From assembly GCF_045617425.1 (NCBI RefSeq), contig NZ_JAZLIO010000009.1, positions 1-64,000 of the forward strand: a stretch of DNA of 64,000 nt. The letters are read 5' to 3'. Both the position numbers and the translations under genes were made by a program. This DNA comes from Carnobacterium_B sp045617425. Lineage in GTDB: Bacteria > Bacillota > Bacilli > Lactobacillales > Carnobacteriaceae. The notes under the pieces were generated by a model, which was not told the DNA's origin, made no database searches, and was given only the letters and a program-made list of their open reading frames with translations. Positions 54,771-62,905 of the stretch are shown here, piece by piece; positions within the stretch are counted from its first letter, which is position 1, and each line of letters starts with the position of its first letter.

Positions 54771-56009
54771 ATGGTATTGCCAAACTTTGAAGAAAATTTA
54801 CAAAAATACGCTCATTTGCTCGTTAAATCGGGTATAAATGTGACAGAAGGACACACGGTCGTCTTGCAAATCGATGTAGAGCAAGCACCCTTAGCTCGTT
54901 TAATTACTAAAGAAGCGTATGCTTTAGGCGCTACAGAAGTTATTGTGAAATGGGCAGATGATGTCGTGAACCGCGAACAGTTTATCGGAACGCCTCAAGA
55001 TCGTTTAACTGCTATTCCACAATATAAAATTGATGAATCATTAGATCAAATTGCTAAGGGAGCTAGCCGTATCAGTGTTCGCTCTTCAGATCCAGACGCA
55101 CTATCTGGTGTAGACAGCGATAAAATCGCTGCTTATCAATCTGCAGCTGGAAAAGCTTTAAGTGAACAACGCAAAGCAACTCAAGCGAATAAAGTTAGTT
55201 GGACAGTGGCTGCAGCTGCTGGTGCTAAATGGGCAGCTAAAGTCTTCCCTAATTTACCAACTGAAGAAGAACAAGTTGATGCATTATGGGATGCTATCTT
55301 TAAAGCGGTTAACCTTTATGACGCTGATCCTGTTGCCTCTTGGGCTAAAAAAGATATCACATTGAATGAAAAAGCTGATGAATTAAATAAAGAACAATTT
55401 GTAGCTTTGCACTACACAGCTCCTGGTACTGATTTAACAGTTGGTTTACCTGAAGGTCATCGTTGGGAAGGTGCCGGTAGTGATAACGTTCGTGGCGAAC
55501 GTTTCATGGCAAATATGCCTACTGAAGAAGTCTTCACTGCTCCTGACGCTAATCGCGTTGACGGTGTGGTTCGTAGCACTAAGCCATTAAGCTATGCTGG
55601 TAACACGATTTTAAACATGGAATTTACATTTAAAGATGGTAAAGTAGTTAATGTTACTGCTGAACAAGGCGAAGAGGTCTTGAAAAATTTAGTTGCGACT
55701 GACGAAGGTTCTGCACGTTTAGGTGAAGTAGCTTTAGTTCCTGATCCTTCTCCTATTTCTCAATCCGGTATCGTATTTTTCAATACTTTATTCGATGAAA
55801 ATGCTTCAAACCATTTGGCTTTAGGCTCTGCTTACGCATTTAGTTTAATTGGCGGAACAGAAATGTCAGAAGAAGAATTAAAAGCTGCTGGCTTAAATCG
55901 TTCAACGATTCATGTTGACTTTATGATTGGGTCTGACAAGATGGATGTGGATGGTATCCGCAAAGATGGTAGTACTGTTCCCGTTTTCCGTAATGGTGAT
56001 TGGGCTTAA
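54771..56009 (+). CDS. M29-family aminopeptidase (PepS/AmpS)
   Basis: 412 residues. MVLPNFEENLQKYAHLLVKSG and the LHYTAPGTDLTVGLPEGHRW, NMPTEEVFTAPD, SYAGNTI and LGSAYAFS segments are typical of M29 metal-dependent aminopeptidases. In this family a Glu pair, two His and an Asp-containing tail bind the two metals; candidates are the Glu in NMPTEEVFTAPD, the His in GHRW and HLALGS and the Asp in NRSTIHVDFMIGSD. It trims peptides in the cytoplasm, with PepS-like specificity. AGGAGG upstream of ATG 54771. Base use has strong codon bias, with many repeats of GCT/GAA, suggesting high expression. Confidence 0.92.
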   Translation: MVLPNFEENLQKYAHLLVKSGINVTEGHTVVLQIDVEQAPLARLITKEAYALGATEVIVKWADDVVNREQFIGTPQDRLTAIPQYKIDESLDQIAKGASRISVRSSDPDALSGVDSDKIAAYQSAAGKALSEQRKATQANKVSWTVAAAAGAKWAAKVFPNLPTEEEQVDALWDAIFKAVNLYDADPVASWAKKDITLNEKADELNKEQFVALHYTAPGTDLTVGLPEGHRWEGAGSDNVRGERFMANMPTEEVFTAPDANRVDGVVRSTKPLSYAGNTILNMEFTFKDGKVVNVTAEQGEEVLKNLVATDEGSARLGEVALVPDPSPISQSGIVFFNTLFDENASNHLALGSAYAFSLIGGTEMSEEELKAAGLNRSTIHVDFMIGSDKMDVDGIRKDGSTVPVFRNGDWA

Positions 56010-56025
56010 TATATTAATTAACCTA

Positions 56026-56075
56026 TAAATACACAAAAACGACTAAGCAATTGCCTAGTCGTTTTTGTGTATTTA
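56026..56075. terminator. bidirectional terminator, 25-bp arms
   Basis: Arms 56026-56050 and 56051-56075 are complementary with a single A/C mismatch (core GCAATTGC, ends TAAATACAC and GTGTATTTA). It lies between the convergent aminopeptidase and S1-domain genes. Confidence 0.85.
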
Positions 56076-56089
56076 TACTGCTTTTTTAG

Positions 56090-56977
56090 TTAATCCTTTT
56101 TTACAAGGCGAACAATTTTTCCTCGGACCCTTTTGTCTTCTTTTAAGACTTGTGTGATTCTAAAGGAAACTGTATCCCCTTCTTTTATTTCTATATGCGT
56201 CGGAATAGAGCATAGTGCATCTAAATTCGGCGCAATCCTTACAAAGATACCCCATTTTTTAATACTTCTGACAGTTCCTAACACAACTTGATTGGCTTCC
56301 ATATTCTCTAAAGAAACAGAAGTTTCATTTTTGTATTTTACAATAGGTTCTACCCTCAAATTTTTATTTTCAGTAATGCGATTAAACCGTACTTTAATTG
56401 TATCCCCTACAGTTAAGATATCGCCGATCGTTGAATGGTCTTCAGCGAAATCTTTATTGAGCATTTGAACAGAGGTGTTTCCGATTAAAAAATAAGCTCC
56501 ATATCGCAAGTTTTTGGTTAATTCAGCTTCGAATATTTTTCCCTCTTTTAATTCTTTATGTAGTAAATCAAATTCTTTTTCTTTTATTTTTTTTGCTGAC
56601 CCTAACATCCAACCTTCTTTTTCATTTATGTTAACTAGTTGAAACCGAATTTCTTCACCTACATAACGCATTAACGGCAGTTGATGAGCTTTAAATTCTA
56701 ACTCATTCCGTTCAATAAAAACCGGAATCCCATCTATTTCTACTTTTACGATATCGCTAGCTAATGCTCCATCATATTGAGACGATAAAACAGTACTGGT
56801 CAATTCGACTTCTTGTTCGATCATATTGTAGTAAACTTCATAGTTTACTGGTTGAATCACTTCTTCATCGCTATTGAAAAAAACGTTTTCACTTCTTTCC
56901 ATGACTGCAACATCTGTTGAGCCTACATCGCTATTGTGATTGCCAATCCATTTTTTTACTAGATCTCTTATACCCAT
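56090..56977 (-). CDS. S1-domain RNA-binding protein
   Basis: 295 residues from ATG 56977; GAGGAG is 14 bases away and AAGG overlaps, so the start is not firm. Two clear S1-like segments: GKIFEAELTKNLRYGAYFLIG at about 155-225 and NQVVLGTVRSIKKWGIFVRI at about 227-295, with a further OB-like region near 40-125 (GIPVFIERNELEFKA). The layout resembles the middle repeats of ribosomal protein S1 but is shorter than RpsA. It probably binds RNA in translation or decay; no specific partner is known. Convergent with the aminopeptidase gene. Confidence 0.75.
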   Translation of the reverse strand: MGIRDLVKKWIGNHNSDVGSTDVAVMERSENVFFNSDEEVIQPVNYEVYYNMIEQEVELTSTVLSSQYDGALASDIVKVEIDGIPVFIERNELEFKAHQLPLMRYVGEEIRFQLVNINEKEGWMLGSAKKIKEKEFDLLHKELKEGKIFEAELTKNLRYGAYFLIGNTSVQMLNKDFAEDHSTIGDILTVGDTIKVRFNRITENKNLRVEPIVKYKNETSVSLENMEANQVVLGTVRSIKKWGIFVRIAPNLDALCSIPTHIEIKEGDTVSFRITQVLKEDKRVRGKIVRLVKKD

Positions 56978-57322
56978 CCTTAACTTCTCACTCCTCAAAA
57001 AATAATAAACGATTTGTTTAGTCGAACTTATTATAGCATACGTTTTTTTATTTTTATGTACTTTTTTTTCATTTAACAACTGTACTCTTTTGAAACGTTT
57101 AATTTTTTTATTTAGGCACTATATCGCTATGTTTATTAGAGCGTTTTTGAACAATTGGTGACAAATTGTTGATATGTCACCAATTGTTCACTTATTAATT
57201 CTGCTGCTTTATCTTTTATAGATAATTTTACTGTATACTAATAATTGTACATACTATCTTTATACTGTCTGTTTTCACATATAAATCAAATAAGTACTAC
57301 CCTAATTTCAGGAGGAACTCTT
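56978..57322. promoter_or_regulatory. divergent regulatory region with a large dyad
   Basis: The stretch between the S1-domain gene and the TetR gene holds a 16-bp inverted repeat, TGAACAATTGGTGACA (57148-57163) and TGTCACCAATTGTTCA (57175-57190), with an 11-base spacer. A TATACT at 57234-57239 may be the -10 of the TetR gene. The dyad would lie just upstream of that promoter and could be an operator. Confidence 0.6.
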
Positions 57323-57937
57323 ATGTCACAAAAAGAAGTAGTCGATATTCGCATTATGCGTAGTAAGAAGGCTATATCTGAAACATTCATTACTTTATTA
57401 AATGAACGCGATTTTAAGACAATTTCAATTACTGAAATTGTCAATAAAGCTGGTGTCAATAGAGGGACATTTTATAAGCATTATGCGTATAAAGAAGATA
57501 TTTTAAAAGAAATACAGGATCATTTTTTAGAACATTTAATGGTCATGTTGGACGATAACTATAAAGGAATCTGTTATTCTAAATTAAAAATTGAGCCTTT
57601 ATCAGATGGCCTTTTTATATTTATCTCTGAACACCGTAATTTTTTTCATTTAGCCATTCACTCTGTCGGTTTCATAAACTTCCAATTGCATTTTTCCGCT
57701 GTTTTAAAACAATTTTTAATTGACAATTTTTTCCCAACCGCTCATTATTCTCTAGAATCACAAAAACTTCTTGGCGCCTATATCGCTAATGGAATTTATG
57801 GTTACTTAGTTGAATGGGACGAAGCGAACTACGCTTCTCCTACTACTGAGATGGCACAGCAACTGACAGACATCATTGTTTTAGATCGTAGTGTTTTTAA
57901 ATTGCCGCTATCCGATCTTGTAATTGAAAACGACTAA
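57323..57937 (+). CDS. TetR-family regulator
   Basis: 204 residues from ATG 57323 (AGGAGG seven bases upstream); the longer frame lacks a site. Helix-turn-helix FKTISITEIVNKAGVNRGTFYKHYAYKEDIL (key part ITEIVNKAGVNRGTFYKHY), then a helical ligand domain that resembles the TetR_C_7 type (ending EWDEANYASPTTEMAQQL). It probably binds the 16-bp dyad at 57148-57190 upstream. A target other than itself, or the S1-domain gene, is not visible. Confidence 0.9.
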   Translation: MSQKEVVDIRIMRSKKAISETFITLLNERDFKTISITEIVNKAGVNRGTFYKHYAYKEDILKEIQDHFLEHLMVMLDDNYKGICYSKLKIEPLSDGLFIFISEHRNFFHLAIHSVGFINFQLHFSAVLKQFLIDNFFPTAHYSLESQKLLGAYIANGIYGYLVEWDEANYASPTTEMAQQLTDIIVLDRSVFKLPLSDLVIEND

Positions 57938-58014
57938 CTTGATATTATTTGTGCTTTTATTTTAAACCTAGACATTTATTTAAAACTGTGAGAAAATAGA
58001 CCCTGTGTTCGTAA

Positions 58015-58088
58015 GGTCCTATAGCTCAGGTGGATAGAGCAAACGTTTCCTAAACGTTAGGTCGGGAGTTCAAATCTCTCTAGGATCA
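58015..58088 (+). tRNA. tRNA-Arg(CCT)
   Basis: Acceptor GGTCCTA pairs with TAGGATC, D stem GCTC/GAGC, anticodon stem AACGT/ACGTT with loop TTCCTAA giving anticodon CCT, T stem GGGAG/CTCTC with TTCAAAT, and discriminator A. The CCA end is not encoded. It decodes AGG. One tRNA stands alone between the TetR gene and the ABC operon. Confidence 0.95.
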
Positions 58089-58139
58089 TCTTACATTGGT
58101 ACAGTTTAAATGTGTGCAAAAAATAGTGGTAATTAAAAA

Positions 58140-58195
58140 GAAGAATGACATTCCCTCCATTTCTAAGCATGGAAAGGATGGCATTCTTTTTTTGT
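58140..58195. terminator. bidirectional terminator after tRNA-Arg
   Basis: AAGAATG, CC and CCAT on the left arm pair with ATGG, GG and CATTCTT on the right, with mismatches between, ending in seven T on the plus strand. It lies between convergent transcripts. Confidence 0.7.
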
Positions 58196-58202
58196 CTTCT
58201 TT

Positions 58203-59459
58203 TTACTGCTGAAATAAAACTTCGCTTAGGTGTAACTCATCTCTTTTAGCTGGTTGATTAACTTTTTCCTCGACTGCTCCTTCAAAAACAACCTCCCCAG
58301 AATTACTGTCAATTGCCATAATTTGCATATCTTTATCTGTTACTTTAGAACTTTCTACAAAGAAAACAATTCCATTATTCACTTGCACAACGACACCTGT
58401 TCTTAACACTTTTAATTGCTCTGCAGTTAATTCAACCGATTCAAGTTCTACTAACTCTTTTTGCTCTAAGGAATAAGAGTAAATAGACAGAGTTGTGTCA
58501 TTTATTTTGTAAAAATACATTACAGAATTTTCTATAGCTATCGTATTGCCTAAAGTTGCATTATCTAATTCATCCGAAACATCTATTAAAAATTGTTCTC
58601 CTGTTTCAATATTTACACCTATTAATCCAAAAATAGGTTGATTTACTATTTCATTTTCGTCATATATTCCCATTTCTGTCTGTGAAACATCAAGCGTTAC
58701 ACGATAAACCAAAATTTTTGAAGTATGGATATCATTTCCTGCGTTCATTAACTCAACATATTGAATTTGTTTGTCTTTCTCATCGACTAGATCCAATTGA
58801 ATTTTTTCGTCTTCTTCAATTTTTTCATTGGGTAAATCAATTGAATATAAATGCTGCTCATCTTGGCCATTTTCGCTATTTATTGAGTAACCATTTGTTA
58901 TCACCATTAGTTTATTATTGGCAACTTGAACGTCTTCTACATACATAGAAATATAGTCCGTTGCTTTTGGAAAATCTACTGAAAAGGAAAGCACGTCATT
59001 TGTCTTTTTGTCCAATACTTCTATGAGAAATTCTGAATCTTCAGTGACAGCAGACATGGAATCCAACGTTATATCTGCATAAGCTAATATAGAATCATCT
59101 TCAAAATAGTTGACTAAGTCTGGTTCTTTTCCACGCATAAAACTTCGATAATCTTTTTGCAATTGAGTCAATTTTTCATTAGCACTCACGCTATCTTGTA
59201 GTTGATTTAGATAAGGCTGAGTTGAATAGTAAGTTGTACCCTCTTTAGCAATCTCTACTTCTGTTCCCGCTCCATAATTGTTATTTTTATGGTAATACCC
59301 TTCTATGGACATGTTCTCTATTAATGTTTCGTCACCACTTTTTGCTGAGACTGTGAATTCTGGTCTGGTCTCTGCCGAAAAAATAGGTTGAATATAATAA
59401 ATGCCGATTGAAAGAATAACTAATCCTGCAATGATACCTAATTTTCCATAACGCTTCAT
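58203..59459 (-). CDS. membrane-anchored extracellular protein of the ABC operon
   Basis: 418 residues. One N-terminal membrane segment (about 7-27; no lipobox, no clear cleavage), then a large outside part rich in Glu, Asp and Ser with no cysteine. Local segments such as LYSIDLPNEKIEED, GLIGVNIETGEQFLIDV and IYSYSLEQKELVELE recur as short beta-strand pairs, consistent with a beta-propeller (inference). I do not recognise the family. It lies 16 bases after the permease gene in the GntR-ABC operon and may be its outside sensor or partner. Start ATG 59459 with GAGGAGG upstream. Confidence 0.6.
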   Translation of the reverse strand: MKRYGKLGIIAGLVILSIGIYYIQPIFSAETRPEFTVSAKSGDETLIENMSIEGYYHKNNNYGAGTEVEIAKEGTTYYSTQPYLNQLQDSVSANEKLTQLQKDYRSFMRGKEPDLVNYFEDDSILAYADITLDSMSAVTEDSEFLIEVLDKKTNDVLSFSVDFPKATDYISMYVEDVQVANNKLMVITNGYSINSENGQDEQHLYSIDLPNEKIEEDEKIQLDLVDEKDKQIQYVELMNAGNDIHTSKILVYRVTLDVSQTEMGIYDENEIVNQPIFGLIGVNIETGEQFLIDVSDELDNATLGNTIAIENSVMYFYKINDTTLSIYSYSLEQKELVELESVELTAEQLKVLRTGVVVQVNNGIVFFVESSKVTDKDMQIMAIDSNSGEVVFEGAVEEKVNQPAKRDELHLSEVLFQQ

Positions 59460-59475
59460 ATTTTCCGCCTCCTCT

Positions 59476-60309
59476 TTAGACTGTTACTTTTTTATTCAAT
59501 AAGTAGTGACTCATCCAGCTGCTTATTACAATAACAAACAATCCCATAATAACTTCTATGATAAATAGTTCAACAGGGTAAAGCCAATTAAAACCAAGTA
59601 GCTCATTGACAATAACTGGTGATAAAAACACAAGAAATAAACCAATACTAAAACCTATTCCCATTATGATTCCTTTAAAGCGGAAACTTCTTTCAAACAA
59701 TACAGTTGTGAATCCTAAGAAAAGCAACACAAATCCAGTGCCATAATAAACGATAAATGAAAGAAAAGATTGTGGTATAAATAGAGAAAGATAATAAGAT
59801 ATTTCACTTAATTGTTGCACAGATAGATCCAAACGTATGTCACTTGCAACTAACATTTTTAATAATTGGCTCTCAACAAGCAATAAAATAAGTTGAATTG
59901 ATACCAATCCAAAAATCATTAAAGCTATAGTTGTTAGTTTAGACCAAAAGACAGTCATACGAGACGTTGGCAGCATCAATAACCGATAAATAAACGTATT
60001 CTTGCCCACCCACTCAACATACCAGATATAAAAACTATAGAATAACACAGCCGTTACACAGATGAGAATAGGCATCGAAAACCAAATATTGTTGATTACC
60101 CAAAACATGCTCATTTCACCTGTTTCACTTAAAAATTGAGCTTTTGGCATCTTATTTTGATAGACTGCTTCATTTAATTGATTTATGTAATTTCTAGATT
60201 CTATAAAAACTGCAATAAGCTGTGACACAATAGTCAACCCAATTAAAGAAAAATACAGTTTTACACAACGGTTAAATTCAAAATTTACCAGTTTCAAATA
60301 GTTTTTCAT
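59476..60309 (-). CDS. ABC transporter permease (YtrC/YtrD-like)
   Basis: 277 residues, six membrane helices. The N-terminus KNYLKLVNFEFNRCVKLYF is followed by an outside loop (residues about 35-80), then FIYRLLMLPTSRMTVFWSKL, the helix-loop seen in ABC-2-type permeases of GntR-regulated exporters. It overlaps the ATP-binding gene by four bases (ATGA), so the two are translated together. Transported substrate unknown; YtrA-type systems respond to cell-wall stress in Bacillus. ATG 60309 after GAGAGGTG. Confidence 0.8.
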   Translation of the reverse strand: MKNYLKLVNFEFNRCVKLYFSLIGLTIVSQLIAVFIESRNYINQLNEAVYQNKMPKAQFLSETGEMSMFWVINNIWFSMPILICVTAVLFYSFYIWYVEWVGKNTFIYRLLMLPTSRMTVFWSKLTTIALMIFGLVSIQLILLLVESQLLKMLVASDIRLDLSVQQLSEISYYLSLFIPQSFLSFIVYYGTGFVLLFLGFTTVLFERSFRFKGIIMGIGFSIGLFLVFLSPVIVNELLGFNWLYPVELFIIEVIMGLFVIVISSWMSHYLLNKKVTV

Positions 60310-60995
60310 GGCTGAAACACCTCTCTCATAACGTCAACAACAGACTTTCCTTCTTCTTCGCGAACTTGTTCTGCATTAAATTCTCTCAATACAATACCTT
60401 CATCAATTAGCACTACTTTATCAATCAAATGCTCAATATCATTAATTTCATGGGTTGTTATAATAACTCCGCGATCTTCAATCAAGTGGCTTGTAAACAC
60501 ATTGGCGATTTGTTCGCGACTAAAAATATCGATTCCAGAAAAAGGTTCATCCATTAATAAATAATCAACATCTAACGCCAAACCTAACATCAAGTTCACT
60601 TTAGCCGTATTTCCTTTAGAAAGGGTAGATATCTTATCCTTTTTTGTTAATTTGAAAAAGCCTAGTAACTCTTCAGCTCGTCCTTGATTCCATGATTGAT
60701 AAAAATCTTGCATGAATTGCATGGCTTGTTCAATTCTAAATCCAGGAAGCATTGTCATCGTATCCGGTATAAACGTAATCTTTTCATAACTATTTTTATT
60801 TATCTTCTCTCCATCAATGAGTATCTCACCGCTGTTCATTGGAGTTAAGTTCATGATTCCATTTAAAATAGTCGTTTTACCTACACCATTAATGCCGATT
60901 ATACATGTAATTTCGCCTTTATTAGCTGTAAACGAAATCCCCTTCAAGACTTTTTTCCGGCCAAATTTTTTCGTGATTCCTTTTACTTCAATCAT
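60306..60995 (-). CDS. ABC transporter ATP-binding protein
   Basis: 229 residues. Walker A GINGVGKTT at 34-42, a Q-loop-like region near 80, signature LSKGN at 125-129, and Walker B LLMDEPFSGID (Asp149-Glu150), then THEIND with the switch His. It powers the permease encoded next. It overlaps the GntR gene by four bases (ATGA), so regulator, ATPase and permease form one coupled operon. Closest in layout to YtrB/EcsA-type exporters. Confidence 0.93.
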   Translation of the reverse strand: MIEVKGITKKFGRKKVLKGISFTANKGEITCIIGINGVGKTTILNGIMNLTPMNSGEILIDGEKINKNSYEKITFIPDTMTMLPGFRIEQAMQFMQDFYQSWNQGRAEELLGFFKLTKKDKISTLSKGNTAKVNLMLGLALDVDYLLMDEPFSGIDIFSREQIANVFTSHLIEDRGVIITTHEINDIEHLIDKVVLIDEGIVLREFNAEQVREEEGKSVVDVMREVFQP

Positions 60996-61372
60996 TTTAC
61001 TCCTCCTGATTCATCCATATATTTTTCTTTGATTAACCTTATGACTTTATCTAGTGGTATTTGAATCGGACGAATCGCAGTCACAAAAGAAGAAACGGCT
61101 TCTCCCAACAATTCATCTTGAACGTCTCCCAAAACACTTTTATTTTCAGTAATTTTGCTTGGTGAATTGCTTTCTGTATAAATCAAACCTTGTTCCTCCA
61201 TTTCCTTATACGCTCGCTGGGCTGTGTTCGGATTGATTTTTAATTGACTTGCTAGTTCACGTCTAGATGGCATTTCTTGACCCGGCACTAATTTTCCTGC
61301 TGCAATTTCTTCTTTAAACCGACGAACGACTTGTTCATAAAGCGGATCTCGTTTATTAAAATTAACGTTCAT
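60992..61372 (-). CDS. GntR-family regulator (YtrA-type)
   Basis: 126 residues from ATG 61372 (AGGGAGG five bases upstream). Winged helix: PLYEQVVRRFKEEIAAGKLVPGQEMPSRRELASQLKINPNTAQRAYKEMEEQGLIYT (key parts PGQEMPSRRELAS and NPNTAQRAYKEME). The C-terminal part is only about 50 residues, typical of the YtrA subgroup, which lacks a large ligand domain. It should repress its own operon through the dyads at 61441-61490. Confidence 0.93.
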   Translation of the reverse strand: MNVNFNKRDPLYEQVVRRFKEEIAAGKLVPGQEMPSRRELASQLKINPNTAQRAYKEMEEQGLIYTESNSPSKITENKSVLGDVQDELLGEAVSSFVTAIRPIQIPLDKVIRLIKEKYMDESGGVK

Positions 61373-61440
61373 AGCAGCCTCCCTCTTGATTTCATTCTTC
61401 GCAACTGTATTAATGGATGCATACACGTCAGATAAAAAAA

Positions 61441-61502
61441 GTGTGTTAATCGGTTAATACACCTTCAACTGTATTATATCTTTAATACACTTTTCTTGTC
61501 AA
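61441..61502 (-). promoter_or_regulatory. promoter and twin operators of the GntR-ABC operon
   Basis: Minus-strand TTGACA (61497-61502), an 18-base spacer and TATAAT (61473-61478), a full consensus promoter. Two dyads cover or follow it: GTATTA-6-TAATAC (61471-61488), over the -10, and GTGTGTTAA-4/5-TTAATACAC (61441-61462), just downstream. Both have the TGTATTAA half-site of YtrA-type operators, so binding would block transcription. Confidence 0.8.
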
Positions 61503-61885
61503 TTACTTTTTATTTATTATCCTTGGACATTTTTATGTATAAAGAAATGGCATTATGTCAAATAAACTTGGTCTACTAAACTCTAGAAAGCTATATATCT
61601 GGAGCTTTTTAGATAACACACGACATTGATTACTATTCTTAAATTATTTTTGGATTGGAGAATTTTCGGAAACGAAAAGTTTTCTATACTAAATGTATTA
61701 TTATATAGAAACGGCCTAAATCCTATTTTTTAGCAATAATTTATTTGGTTTATTAGCTAGAGCCTCTACAACTAATCATTCATAGTGAACATTTATTCAG
61801 ATTGTTGAGTAGAAGCCCTCTAGATGATATTTGCTCATAGTAATTCATATAAAATATTAAGTAGTATACTGTTTTCTTTCACACA
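61503..61885. other. intergenic region without visible genes
   Basis: No supported frame. AT-rich, with short direct repeats only; the terminator of the SRPBCC gene lies just after it. Confidence 0.5.
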
Positions 61886-61926
61886 AAAAGAAACCAGAGA
61901 AATGATAATCAATTTCTCTGGTTTCA
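61886..61926 (-). terminator. terminator of the SRPBCC gene
   Basis: GAAACCAGAGAAAT (61891-61904) pairs with ATTTCTCTGGTTTC (61913-61926). In the minus direction five T follow (61886-61890). Confidence 0.9.
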
Positions 61927-61931
61927 TAATC

Positions 61932-62402
61932 TTATTTAGTTAGTTGTTCATTGTATTGAGGATAGACCTTGTTCCATTCTTCTTGACGATCTTCAATTGG
62001 TTTATTGGCTAATAATAGACCAATCACATCCAAACAAACATGCCAACCTGCTATGTCTCGTGCTGTATGTTCAGTTACTTCTTTCATGTATTCTTTCAAC
62101 ACTAAGTGAGTTCCTCTTGGATTCTCACTTAAGTTAAACCGAATCAAATTTTTATCCCAGGTAAATTCCCATACTTTTGGAATCTTTACTTCAGTTATTG
62201 TCATTTCTTCATAGGAACCATCTCCTATATCAAATAACAATTTTCCACCTTCAGCTAATTCATGAATCCTAAGTTCACTAAACCATTCTACCAAGTGGTC
62301 GTTATCTGTCAACATTGTCCATACTTCCTGTATAGGATAAGGAAAATCACGGTGAAACTCTGCAACTGTCTCATCATTCACTTGTTGTATTTCTGCCAAC
62401 AT
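61932..62402 (-). CDS. SRPBCC/AHSA1-like domain protein
   Basis: 156 residues. EFHRDFPYPIQEVWTMLTDNDHLVEWFSELRIHELAEGGKLLFDI (key parts FPYPIQEVWTMLTD and WFSELRI) and HVCLDVIGLLLANKP are typical of the AHSA1/SRPBCC (Activator of Hsp90 ATPase-like) fold, a single domain with a deep pocket. Ligand unknown. ATG 62402 with GGAGG eight bases upstream. It follows a small membrane-protein gene 41 bases upstream and ends in its own terminator. Confidence 0.9.
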   Translation of the reverse strand: MLAEIQQVNDETVAEFHRDFPYPIQEVWTMLTDNDHLVEWFSELRIHELAEGGKLLFDIGDGSYEEMTITEVKIPKVWEFTWDKNLIRFNLSENPRGTHLVLKEYMKEVTEHTARDIAGWHVCLDVIGLLLANKPIEDRQEEWNKVYPQYNEQLTK

Positions 62403-62443
62403 TTTGTTACCTCCAGTATGTTTTACGTTTTTCTTCTGAACAG

Positions 62444-62605
62444 TTAGTCTTCTTTCTTTTCCCCTTTATTGTATAAGACAAAACCTAAAATAATCAGTAT
62501 TATGCCGATTCCTAAAATGAGTATGCGGTGCTCCTCTAGGCCTGTGAGTCCTAATATAACGGCAACAAATCCGATTGTCATCATAAACAATCCATTTTTC
62601 AGCAT
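62444..62605 (-). CDS. small membrane protein of 53 residues
   Basis: ATG 62605 has GAGGATG upstream, and the frame runs to TAA 62446-62444. The protein has two membrane helices, about residues 4-21 and 28-45, separated by a short loop GLEEHRI, and a charged tail EKKED. It is too short for most gene finders. It lies 41 bases before the SRPBCC gene in the same direction, with a promoter upstream, so the two form an operon. Function unknown. Confidence 0.75.
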   Translation of the reverse strand: MLKNGLFMMTIGFVAVILGLTGLEEHRILILGIGIILIILGFVLYNKGEKKED

Positions 62606-62673
62606 GATTTCTCATCCTCACTATTTTGTATTTCATCTCTCAGTCAATAATTGAATTTCTTCTTCACATACCT

Positions 62674-62702
62674 ATTTTCACCAAAATGAAAACGTGTGTC
62701 AA
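62674..62702 (-). promoter_or_regulatory. promoter of the small membrane protein gene
   Basis: Minus-strand TTGACA (62697-62702), a 17-base spacer, and GAAAAT (62674-62679), 69 bases before the ATG. Confidence 0.6.
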
Positions 62703-62905
62703 ATTTTTGCCCTTATTTTGAAGGTTATTGCATAAATAACGCTTCCACTTTATTTTAGGATGTGCTATCATACGAAAAAGCTTTCCTACTTTCATTATAT
62801 GCCCTCGCCAAGCCAGCATGTCCATTAGCATATTCCTTTGTTTCTTTACTAAATCTTGTTACACTAACGTTAATGAGTTTGACTAAAATGAAATGAGGTA
62901 GTTTG

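Noticed and set aside
58015..58088. tRNA-Arg as an attachment site for a mobile element
   Set aside because: No integrase gene, no repeat of the tRNA 3' end within the window, and the flanking genes look like ordinary chromosome.
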